12,983 nucleotides of DNA from Nanobdellota archaeon (GTDB taxonomy: Archaea; Nanoarchaeota; Nanoarchaeia; Parvarchaeales; Parvarchaeaceae). Under the pieces are notes generated by a model. It was not told the DNA's origin, ran no database searches, and saw nothing but the letters and a program-made list of their open reading frames with translations. Positions 1 to 5,779 of the stretch are shown here, in pieces. The translations under genes and the position numbers were made by a program. Each line of letters starts with the position of its first letter. Within the stretch, counting starts at the first letter, position 1. The stretch lies in NCBI GenBank assembly GCA_021852135.1, contig JAJZOB010000033.1, forward strand, positions 1-12,983, given 5' to 3'.

Positions 1-123
1 TGAGAATATCCCTGGGAAGCCCATCTGGTAAGGAAGTCCCTTTGCATGGCGCTTTATCCAGAAACATCTGGGACAGAAATCGTCAACTGCAAGCCAGCCA
101 AGGTCCTTTGCAGATATTCGCAT
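1..123 (-). CDS. Partial N-terminus, possible PD-(D/E)XK/Cas4-like nuclease family protein
   Basis: An open frame reads leftward from the ATG at 121-123 to the window edge without a stop (41 codons). It starts MRISAKDLG and contains the segment FCPRCFWIKRHAKGLPYQ followed by a PGIFS motif. A CPRCFW motif near the N-terminus followed by a proline-glycine-phenylalanine turn resembles the opening of uncharacterised PD-(D/E)XK superfamily proteins related to Cas4/RecB nucleases; this is memory of the family, not a search result. The catalytic part would lie outside the window, so function cannot be tested here. TATA-like stretches lie upstream (about 138-168). The gene is transcribed away from the CYTH gene's 3' end, and its upstream region is exactly where the 127-base repeat begins. 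Confidence 0.5.
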   Translation of the reverse strand, partial: MRISAKDLGWLAVDDFCPRCFWIKRHAKGLPYQMGFPGIFS

Positions 124-184
124 AAAATCATCATTAGATTATAAATGCAAACTTATACAATATAATCTGTCTTATGAAAGATAT

Positions 185-805
185 TCAGAAGGTTGACCTT
201 TGTTTCATTATTATGTTGGTGATGCTCTTTGGTACAATCTGATCTGAAGGTATCCCCAGTCTTTTGAATACATCATCTATCCTGATTTTTGCGTCATTGC
301 TTTTTTCCATAGAGGTTTTGATCTCCGCCTCTATGCCTAATCCAAAGTCCCTTATATTTTCAAGAGATATCGCCATGTCTTTCAGCAGGTAGACCTGCCT
401 TGATTTATTTATAGTACAGAACGGTTTGAATCCCATTGCCTTTAGTATGTCAGTTATGACCTCGGAAGAGTCTATTATGGTTTCATGCTCTGCCCAGGAG
501 TTGTGATCCCCTTCCTGCGTTATCACTTTTACATTTAAGGTAACCTCTTCATCATTGCCGTTTTTCTGTTCGCGTAGTCTCAAACTGTAAGAACCTACTG
601 AATCCATCTCTATCTCTGCAAAGGAGGCAACTTTAACAGGGCAGAAATAAATGTCCTTTATGTTAACCTTTTTCGTTAATTCTGCACCTAGCTCTTCAAG
701 TTTCTTTGATATTTCCAAGTATTCTGATTCCTTGAGGAGTGCTCTTTTTTCGACCTCCTGTGTTTTATCCCCAGATTCAGTGCTGCTTCCCATAGTTTCA
801 ATCAT
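185..805 (-). CDS. CYTH-domain protein (class IV adenylate cyclase / triphosphatase-like)
   Basis: The product (about 206 residues) has the CYTH tunnel-fold pattern. Numbered from a possible TTG at 811, the N-terminal acidic strand is EVEKRALL (ExE near 19-21), basic strand residues are SLRLRE (R78, R80) and NVKV (K95), the segment VYLLKDMAISLENI follows, and IEAEIK (E161, E163) lies near the C-terminus. CYTH enzymes bind triphosphate substrates with two metal ions; members include CyaB-type adenylyl cyclases and thiamine/inorganic triphosphatases, and sequence alone does not say which reaction applies. The N-terminal ExExK motif reads ExExR here. I chose the ATG at 805 (MIETMG) because the TATA-like box at 828-839 would start transcription around 805-811. 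The 3' end (184-310) is duplicated exactly at the right end of the window. Confidence 0.8.
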   Translation of the reverse strand: MIETMGSSTESGDKTQEVEKRALLKESEYLEISKKLEELGAELTKKVNIKDIYFCPVKVASFAEIEMDSVGSYSLRLREQKNGNDEEVTLNVKVITQEGDHNSWAEHETIIDSSEVITDILKAMGFKPFCTINKSRQVYLLKDMAISLENIRDFGLGIEAEIKTSMEKSNDAKIRIDDVFKRLGIPSDQIVPKSITNIIMKQRSTF

Positions 806-827
806 ATACAATCTTTGATGAAGGCAA

Positions 828-839
828 ACTATTTATTGT
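828..839. promoter_or_regulatory. Shared divergent TATA-like box
   Basis: The AT-rich element ctatttattg lies about 26 bases before the ATG at 860 (ParB-like pseudogene, plus strand) and about 23-29 bases before the start of the CYTH gene (805-811, minus strand). This is the archaeal TATA-to-start distance for leaderless transcripts in both directions, so one box may serve both genes. Spacing is seen; promoter activity is inferred. Confidence 0.45.
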
Positions 840-859
840 TAGTTTTAGTATAGGTAACC

Positions 860-1253
860 ATGAAGCCAGTAAAGCTTAAGAGAGATGAATACAGGTCAAG
901 GAGAGAATCCATAGGAAACGGTAAGCTTTCAGGAAAGGATCTTGGGCACCAGGCTGAGCCATACAGAACGCATAGATGAATTGAAAAAAGCATTGGAAAG
1001 AGAGGTTATCTTTATTCTCCGATTAAACCAGCACATCTGATGATATACGAAAAAGGCGACCCTAATTTTTATTTGATAGACGGACATCAATAGATTTATT
1101 GCTTTGGAAAATTTACTGCAAACAAGCAGTTTTGACTATTCCCCCATTACATACATTCTGGGTGATTTTACAAAAACAGGTATTGAGAGATTCATATCAG
1201 GATTTAACATAAAAAAGATGGTAAGTAATGAATGCGACAAGTCTGTAAAATAA
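860..1253 (+). pseudogene. Frameshifted ParB-like domain gene remnant
   Basis: No single frame is open, but joining frames gives a coherent protein. It starts MKPVKLKRDEYRSRR at 860, shifts frame near 941-950 to give TERIDELKKALER, shifts back near 1000-1005 to give RGYLYSPIKPAHLMIYEKG and NFYLIDGH, and shifts again at about 1088-1091 to give NRFIALENLLQ and a tail ending at the TAA at 1251-1253. The run of helix, GY, substrate strand and DGH-NRF-AL matches the ParB/sulfiredoxin-like N-terminal fold (usual motif DGHHRL-AL). Three indels in under 400 bases point to a decayed gene. Such domains occur in partition proteins, CTPase switches and nuclease-like proteins; which applies here is unknown. 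It converges on the 224-residue gene with 10 bases between. Confidence 0.6.
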
Positions 1254-1263
1254 TTCCATGACC

Positions 1264-1938
1264 TTAATAAGCGCCGTCTCTTATTCCCAAATAAAACTCA
1301 TACAATTTATTGATAGGTATCTTATTATGGGAAAAAATTCTACCATTTTTAGATATTACCATACTTATATCTTCTCCGTCTATCTTGAAGTTCACATCTA
1401 ATGCAGTAATATCTTCATCTTTGATTTCTTTTTCTTCTCCTAAATCATAGCCAAATATTCCCTTTTTAGCAATATGTACGCTGTTTACCTTCCCCCATAT
1501 TCCCCATATCCTAAACGATTTTGTTCTTCTTAATTTTACTAAATCAAATTCAGTAGTATCAGCATCTATGTCGCTTTTATCTAATCTTTCAAGAAGTGTT
1601 TTGGTGTTTGAGTCGTCGCAAAATAAAATTAATTCTGAATTAGGTTTATCATATCTGCCTTCAAAATAAAAAATTTCTTGCCATCCCTTTTCGTAATCTA
1701 TTATTTCTTCAAACTTTTCCCATAACAATTTTATTGGTTTTCTTTTTGTATCTCCTTCTTGCCGAATCTTAAATTTATAAAAATTATTGGTTGCCTCTAT
1801 CACTTCTATTGTTGTGCGAGGTATTGAAACATCCGTTCTTACCTGCGGTTGCAAATCAGTCTGTTTTGGTATAATTAGCTTGTCTCCTTTCTTGAACTCC
1901 TTTATTTTATTTACTTTTAATATACTAAGTATTGGCAT
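1264..1938 (-). CDS. Hypothetical protein, 224 residues, function unknown
   Basis: I do not recognise this family. The protein is soluble with no signal peptide or membrane segment. An N-terminal segment FKKGDKLIIPK is followed by a beta-rich middle region, an acidic stretch (ELILFCDDS to DIDADTTEFD), and a C-terminal beta-rich region with RIWGIWGKV and KIDGEDISMVISKNGRIF. The start is the ATG at 1936-1938. A TATA-like TTTTAAAT lies about 27 bases upstream (1961-1968 on the forward strand), fitting a leaderless transcript even though the 226-residue gene ends only 23 bases upstream, so it may be both read through and separately initiated. Base composition is more AT-rich than the CYTH gene to its left, fitting the defence island rather than the flank. 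Paired with the 226-residue membrane protein it could be a two-gene module; that is inference from layout only. Confidence 0.7.
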   Translation of the reverse strand: MPILSILKVNKIKEFKKGDKLIIPKQTDLQPQVRTDVSIPRTTIEVIEATNNFYKFKIRQEGDTKRKPIKLLWEKFEEIIDYEKGWQEIFYFEGRYDKPNSELILFCDDSNTKTLLERLDKSDIDADTTEFDLVKLRRTKSFRIWGIWGKVNSVHIAKKGIFGYDLGEEKEIKDEDITALDVNFKIDGEDISMVISKNGRIFSHNKIPINKLYEFYLGIRDGAY

Positions 1939-1960
1939 TAAATAATAATCATACTGCAGA

Positions 1961-1968
1961 TTTAAAAG
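1961..1968 (-). promoter_or_regulatory. TATA-like box for the 224-residue gene
   Basis: On the minus strand this reads ctTTTAAAT, centred about 27 bases before the ATG at 1938, and overlaps the stop codon of the upstream 226-residue gene. Spacing fits a leaderless archaeal start. Confidence 0.4.
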
Positions 1969-2642
1969 GATAAGACTCGTCTAAAGATAGACTTTAATTC
2001 GCTTATGCTCTGATTTGTGACTGAAATATTATCCAATACAAGTTTTAGTTCAACATCTAATTTTTTATCTTTTAGAGTGATAGAGTAATCCTTTATCAGA
2101 AAATGTCTCGGTATGCTAAAGTTAGCTATTTTTTGATAATAAGGTAACTTTGCATCAAAAGATACTCTTATTAATCTAAAACCAAGTTCATTAGATATTG
2201 ATTCTACCATATCTGCTTTTGAATTAAATGCTTCGTCCATCTCTCGTATGGGGAAAGACATAGTTGAGGTTTCTATTAATATAGTTGAGTCATGATTAAT
2301 GACAAATGAAAGATTTGTTGAACCATCCGTATAAATTAATTTATTATTTTCATCACTCAATAATCTCCATTTATCCATTTTTTCCTGTCCGAAAAAACGT
2401 TTTATGTCAGTCAAGCTTTTAGTAGTTGAGAATAAAAATGCTATTTTAAGATTGGATTGTGTATTTAATATAAAACTCTTTAATTTCTTTAATAAAGACA
2501 TGACTTTCAATCTGTCCTCTAATATTATTCCAATAACTGCACTTACCACTATAGAAAGGATTGCCTCTGCTACCCCAACCAGACCCACAAAATCAATATT
2601 AAAGTAAAATGATAAATTTAATAAGGCATTTAGTAAACTCAT
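1962..2642 (-). CDS. Membrane-anchored hypothetical protein, 226 residues
   Basis: No family is recognised. A single hydrophobic segment at about residues 18-41 (FVGLVGVAEAILSIVVSAV, then IGII) is followed by a basic stretch (RLKVMSLLKKLKSF), suggesting an N-terminal anchor with the rest cytoplasmic. The remaining roughly 180 residues look like an alpha/beta domain with strands such as LSFVINHDSTILIETS and a helix EMDEAFNSKADMVESISNEL. The ATG at 2640-2642 has AGGTGA four bases upstream, a good archaeal Shine-Dalgarno, so this gene is probably translated from a leadered message, unlike most of its neighbours. It precedes the 224-residue gene by 23 bases on the same strand. A membrane anchor plus soluble partner is a common layout in abortive defence systems, but nothing in the sequence shows that role directly. 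Confidence 0.7.
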   Translation of the reverse strand: MSLLNALLNLSFYFNIDFVGLVGVAEAILSIVVSAVIGIILEDRLKVMSLLKKLKSFILNTQSNLKIAFLFSTTKSLTDIKRFFGQEKMDKWRLLSDENNKLIYTDGSTNLSFVINHDSTILIETSTMSFPIREMDEAFNSKADMVESISNELGFRLIRVSFDAKLPYYQKIANFSIPRHFLIKDYSITLKDKKLDVELKLVLDNISVTNQSISELKSIFRRVLSF

Positions 2643-2646
2643 CTAT

Positions 2647-2652
2647 TCACCT
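2647..2652 (-). promoter_or_regulatory. Shine-Dalgarno AGGTGA deciding the 226-residue start
   Basis: On the minus strand AGGTGA ends four bases before the ATG at 2642. It is complementary to the usual 16S rRNA tail (UCACCU) and supports this start. Confidence 0.5.
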
Positions 2653-2756
2653 GACGAAATGCGACAGCTTGGAAAAACAGCCGAATTTGTGGACAGAACC
2701 GAAAATGAGAAAGTATTTAATTCTAAATGTTCAAGATAGAATTACAAAATGCGTAA

Positions 2757-2785
2757 GGCAACGCTATACAAATGACCGGCTGTTT
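2757..2785 (+). repeat. 29-base imperfect inverted repeat, left copy
   Basis: The sequence begins ggcaacgctatacaaat and ends ctgttt. It matches the minus strand of 7828-7856 at 25 of 29 positions, including 17 identical bases in a row. Read as protein in one frame it gives GNAIQMTGCF followed by a stop (2787-2789); the other copy gives GNAIQIAICF followed by a stop. No transposase is seen between the copies. Confidence 0.6.
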
Positions 2786-2821
2786 CTAGGTAATTGGAGA
2801 TGCAAAGTCTTTCTGGTTAGC

Positions 2822-3229
2822 TTAGCCTTTAGCTTTTAGCCGCTTGTCTATTTTAGAAATACTCCAATTTAGTTGATGCTTTATACTATGTTCCCATATC
2901 CTCATAACGGTCCAGCCTTCGGCTTTCAATATGGCATTTACTTTTAAGTCCCGTTCCTTGTTCCTTTGAAGTTTTGCATGCCAATAAGTTACATTGCTTT
3001 TGGGCGCGTGCCCATAGATAGGGCAATTATGCCAATAACATCCATCACAAAAAACAGTGAGTTTCCTGCTTGGGAAAGCTATGTCTATATCATATTTTCC
3101 ATAGTTCTTCCTGCATCTATAACCAAGCCTAGCCAAGGCAAGCCTAAGTGTGACTTTTGGCGTGGTATCCGTGCTTCTTATCGATGCCATTACCTTGGAA
3201 CGCGCCTTTTTAGAAATCTTATCTGCCAT
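2822..3229 (-). CDS. vsr: Very-short-patch-repair (Vsr) endonuclease
   Basis: At 135 residues this has the usual Vsr length. Motifs in order: an N-terminal basic helix ending SIRSTDTTPKV, an LALARLGYRCRKN segment, YDIDIAF (D47 aligns with the catalytic aspartate), VFCDGCYWHNCP (residues 59-70, the cysteine/histidine motif of the family), PKSNVTYWHAKLQRNKERD, and GWTVMRIWEHSI. Vsr proteins nick next to T:G mismatches formed when 5-methylcytosine deaminates, starting repair back to C:G. Its position, divergent from a GGCC restriction enzyme and cytosine-5 methyltransferase, fits protection of the sites methylated by that system. Start is the ATG at 3227-3229, with a TATA-like element about 20 bases upstream shared with the restriction gene. 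A second, broken vsr lies at 11985. Confidence 0.93.
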   Translation of the reverse strand: MADKISKKARSKVMASIRSTDTTPKVTLRLALARLGYRCRKNYGKYDIDIAFPSRKLTVFCDGCYWHNCPIYGHAPKSNVTYWHAKLQRNKERDLKVNAILKAEGWTVMRIWEHSIKHQLNWSISKIDKRLKAKG

Positions 3230-3243
3230 GTCACCATATAATT

Positions 3244-3256
3244 AAATATATATAAG
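3244..3256. promoter_or_regulatory. Overlapping divergent TATA elements, vsr and restriction gene
   Basis: The run aaatatatataag lies about 20-22 bases from both the vsr ATG (3229, minus) and the restriction-gene ATG (3271, plus). The near-symmetric AT sequence could bind the TATA factor in either orientation, so the two divergent genes may compete for it. Archaeal leaderless spacing is seen; use is inferred. Confidence 0.45.
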
Positions 3257-3270
3257 GGTTATTGATATTT

Positions 3271-4110
3271 ATGCCATCTAATATCCTTAATGCTCTCTTG
3301 AATATGTCAAAAGCCAGTAGCGAGCTTAACGACATGAACAAATACAAGAATAGGGTAAACCAGGTAGGCTCTGCGTTGGAACTATACGTCAAGAACTCTT
3401 TCTGCGGTGTCCCAAACAAGCTCACAGGCAATATAGAAGAATTGCACGACAGGGTCTTTTCTTATAAAGGGAACCAAAACAATCCACCAGATGCCATAAT
3501 CAAGGGCGGAGATGCGATAGAGATAAAGAAACTTGAGAATCTGGGTGCAACTAGTATAGCCCTTAATAGCTCTTATCCAAAGGCTAAGCTATATTCAGAC
3601 AGCAATCTAATTACAAAAGGGGCTAGGGACTGTGAAAAGGGATGGAAAGTCAAGGACATAGCGTACGTAATAGGATATGCTGTAGAGAGTAAATTAACTG
3701 CTGTTGATTTCATATATGGCGATTGCTACGCTGCTGATAAAGAGGTATATGAAAGGATATTGTCAACAGTAAAGGATACGTTAAAGTCTTCTGAACTTGA
3801 ATTATCAGAAACTAATGAAGTAAGCAGGATAAATAGAGTAGACCCTTTAGGCATAACTTATTTTAGACTAAGGGGAATGTGGGGAATAGAGACCCCAGCA
3901 CGGGTATTCAAAGAAAAAGTTGGGGCAAACAGGAAGGGCAAGCTTACAATAACAGCTTTAATGAAAGAAGACAAATATATGTCTTTTCCAGAAAAAGACA
4001 GGAAGGATCTTGAAACTTCTGAATTTAGGATAGAGGACATTAAGATAAGCGACCCAAACAACCCAGCAAAAAAGTTAAAAGCGAAGTTCATAGTATATAA
4101 TAAAATGTGA
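3271..4110 (+). CDS. NgoPII-family type II restriction endonuclease (expected target GGCC)
   Basis: The protein matches the NgoPII restriction family over its length: an N-terminal SNILNALLN helix, FSYKGNQNNPPDAIIK, GGDAIEIKK, ALNSSYPKAKLYSDS, the segment NRVDPLGITYFRLRGMWGIE, and a C-terminal KISDPNNPAKK. The catalytic PD-(D/E)XK core is PPD followed by EIK about ten residues later (near residues 74 and 84-86 from this start). NgoPII and HaeIII cut GGCC. I start at the ATG 3271 (MPSNILNALLN), which matches the family N-terminus and sits about 22 bases after a TATA-like run; an in-frame TTG at 3262 is less likely. The stop TGA at 4108-4110 lies just before the methyltransferase gene, so nuclease and methylase form an operon with the nuclease first. 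Confidence 0.92.
   Translation: MPSNILNALLNMSKASSELNDMNKYKNRVNQVGSALELYVKNSFCGVPNKLTGNIEELHDRVFSYKGNQNNPPDAIIKGGDAIEIKKLENLGATSIALNSSYPKAKLYSDSNLITKGARDCEKGWKVKDIAYVIGYAVESKLTAVDFIYGDCYAADKEVYERILSTVKDTLKSSELELSETNEVSRINRVDPLGITYFRLRGMWGIETPARVFKEKVGANRKGKLTITALMKEDKYMSFPEKDRKDLETSEFRIEDIKISDPNNPAKKLKAKFIVYNKM
4093..4100 (+). promoter_or_regulatory. Possible internal TATA-like box before the methyltransferase
   Basis: The sequence gtatataa within the end of the restriction gene lies about 20 bases before the ATG at 4116. It could give the methyltransferase its own leaderless transcript, useful for methylating before restriction. Only the position supports this. Confidence 0.25.
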
Positions 4111-4115
4111 TAATT

Positions 4116-5177
4116 ATGCGCATTATATCTTTATTCTCTGGATGCGGTGGCTTAGACTTAGGTTTTGTTAACGCTGGATTCGCGATAGTCTATGCCAACG
4201 ATTTTGATAAAGCTACATGGGAGACATTTGAGAAAAATCACAGTCATGTTATAGACAAAAGGTCAATATTAGGAGTTAAATCAGATGAGATACCTGATGC
4301 AGATGGCATTGTTGGAGGGCCACCTTGCCAAAGCTGGAGCCTTGCAGGGGCAATGAAAGGAATTAAGGATAAGCGAGGCAGGCTATTTTATGAGTATATA
4401 CGGGTAATTAAGGATAAAAAGCCGAAATTCTTCCTGGCTGAAAATGTGCCAGGGATAATATCGAGCACACATTTGCCTGAGTTTAAGAAAATATTGGATG
4501 TGCTTTCATCTTTAGGCTATAATGTTTCATATCACTTGGTTGATGCAAGGAATTATGGAGTCCCCCAAGAAAGGAAGAGAGTAATAATTGTCGGCTACAG
4601 AAATGACTTAGGGAAAGGATTCAGTCTGCCTGCCCCTACACACACAATTAATGGCATAACAGTAGATGGAACACCGATTAAAAAGTGGATTAACTTAAAA
4701 GAAGCGATTGGAGACTTGCCAGAACCTAAGCCTGCAAAGGTCAAAAACAAGGCAAATAGAAGTCTCAAGATCCCAAATCACGAGTATTTTACTGGAAGTT
4801 ACTCCACAATTTATATGTCAAGGAATAGGAGGCGTGATTGGAGAGAACAGTCATTTACAATACAGGCTGGAGGTAGGCATGCCCCACTGCATCCTTCATC
4901 AAGCTCTATGGTAAAGATTGGCATAGATGAGATGGGCTTCGTTGATAAAAAGCCGCATTATAGAAGGCTGTCAGTCAGAGAGTGCGCTAGAATACAGACG
5001 TTCCCAGACAACTTTATATTTTATTATAATAATGTTTCAGATGGGTATAAAATGATTGGAAATGCTGTTCCTGTTAAACTCGCAGAAGCTATAGCTAACA
5101 AAATTGTAACCGATTTAAAGGAATCAAATAGCAAATCTAATCTAAAAATTACTTCGAGAATAGAGATGAAGAAATGA
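4116..5177 (+). CDS. DNA (cytosine-5-)-methyltransferase, HaeIII/NgoPII type (GGCC)
   Basis: All main cytosine-5 methyltransferase motifs are present: motif I LFSGCGGLDLGF (residues 6-17), motif IV GGPPCQSWS with catalytic C71, motif VI AENV (about 108-111), motif VIII QERKR (151-155), motif IX RRLSVRECARIQTFPDNF and motif X GNAVPVKLAEAIA. The target-recognition region carries HEYFTGSYSTIYMSRNRRR and FTIQAGGRHAPLHP, which closely resembles M.HaeIII as I remember it; M.HaeIII methylates the inner C of GGCC. It protects host sites from the adjacent nuclease. The ATG at 4116 gives the usual family start; a GTG at 4107 that overlaps the upstream stop is an alternative and would couple translation. 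The last 20 or so residues (rich in S, N and K) extend past the usual family end and lead into a decayed coding stretch. Confidence 0.95.
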   Translation: MRIISLFSGCGGLDLGFVNAGFAIVYANDFDKATWETFEKNHSHVIDKRSILGVKSDEIPDADGIVGGPPCQSWSLAGAMKGIKDKRGRLFYEYIRVIKDKKPKFFLAENVPGIISSTHLPEFKKILDVLSSLGYNVSYHLVDARNYGVPQERKRVIIVGYRNDLGKGFSLPAPTHTINGITVDGTPIKKWINLKEAIGDLPEPKPAKVKNKANRSLKIPNHEYFTGSYSTIYMSRNRRRDWREQSFTIQAGGRHAPLHPSSSSMVKIGIDEMGFVDKKPHYRRLSVRECARIQTFPDNFIFYYNNVSDGYKMIGNAVPVKLAEAIANKIVTDLKESNSKSNLKITSRIEMKK

Positions 5178-5370
5178 TATTGCGATTAATATCAAATCCG
5201 AAGATAGTGAAACACTGAATTTACCGATGATAGATTTTGGATTTGGTGACAAAAATTGGGTGCAAAATGTGCGTTCTAGATATAACCCTTAGTAGAGAAG
5301 CTCAGGCATATATTATAGACTAGATTTCGCTCCTTCAGCCAGATTATAGTGGCGATTTCACCAAACTGTG
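5164..5370 (+). pseudogene. Decayed coding stretch downstream of the methyltransferase
   Basis: Between the methyltransferase and the convergent small nuclease gene, one frame reads INIKSEDSETLNLPMIDFG then FGDKNWVQNVRSRYNP to a stop near 5290. Shifting one base continues as SREAQAYIID, and another frame gives ISLLQPDYSGDFTKL. These pieces read like protein but need at least two frameshifts and have no clear start. I do not recognise the family. It is either a gene remnant or chance open frames in a 206-base gap. Confidence 0.25.
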
Positions 5371-5383
5371 AAAGGATTTGTGG

Positions 5384-5737
5384 CTAATAAATATACGGTA
5401 GTTTTTGATATACAACGTGGTATCTTGAGCCATATTTTGCCTTCATCTTCCGTTGGAGAGGTGAAAGTTTTGCATTTCCTGTTTTTATCTCGTAGAATTC
5501 CCACCTGCCTTTAGGTTGTTCTGTCCAATAATCTATTTTTCTACATTTATAGTCACTACCTCTTCCAGTTCTTGCACATTGATAATCGTTAGCCTTCATT
5601 CGTCTCAAGAATTCAATTTCTCCAACACGCCCTGATCGCCTATTTAATTCCATCATCTCGTTAAATCTAAGCGCAATTTCTCGCTTTCTTTCTTTAGCAA
5701 TTTCGTATTTTTTAGATTTATAGTATATTTTGCTCAT
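5384..5737 (-). CDS. Small PD-(D/E)XK-type nuclease, 117 residues
   Basis: A highly basic N-terminal half (residues 1-25 rich in K and R) is followed by a compact PD-(D/E)XK core: helix with GRVGEIEFLRRM (E40), an acidic site around KIDYW (D69), then FYEIKTGNAKLSPLQ with E83 and K85 forming the E-x-K pair and Q95 in the next helix, and a final strand YHVVYQ. This order (Glu, Asp, E-x-K, KLSxLQ) is typical of small Holliday-junction-resolvase-like or VRR-type endonucleases; the exact family is not clear. The CRKIDYWTEQP segment between the acidic sites is unusual. The start is the ATG at 5735-5737, with a TATA-like box about 37 bases upstream. It lies 34 bases downstream of the DUF262-DUF1524 gene on the same strand, so the two may work together. 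Confidence 0.65.
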   Translation of the reverse strand: MSKIYYKSKKYEIAKERKREIALRFNEMMELNRRSGRVGEIEFLRRMKANDYQCARTGRGSDYKCRKIDYWTEQPKGRWEFYEIKTGNAKLSPLQRKMKAKYGSRYHVVYQKLPYIY

Positions 5738-5768
5738 GGAGATCTGACTCGAAAGATTAACTTCATTT

Positions 5769-5779
5769 AATTTATAAAC
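5769..5779 (-). promoter_or_regulatory. TATA-like box for the small nuclease gene
   Basis: The minus strand reads gTTTATAAATT, overlapping the stop of the upstream gene and centred about 37 bases before the ATG at 5737. It would give a leader of roughly ten bases. Confidence 0.35.

Noticed and set aside
2609..2839. Plus-strand open frame of 76 codons across the 226-residue gene start and the vsr end
   Set aside because: Overlaps two supported minus-strand genes, has no recognisable motif, and the inverted repeat reads better in another frame.
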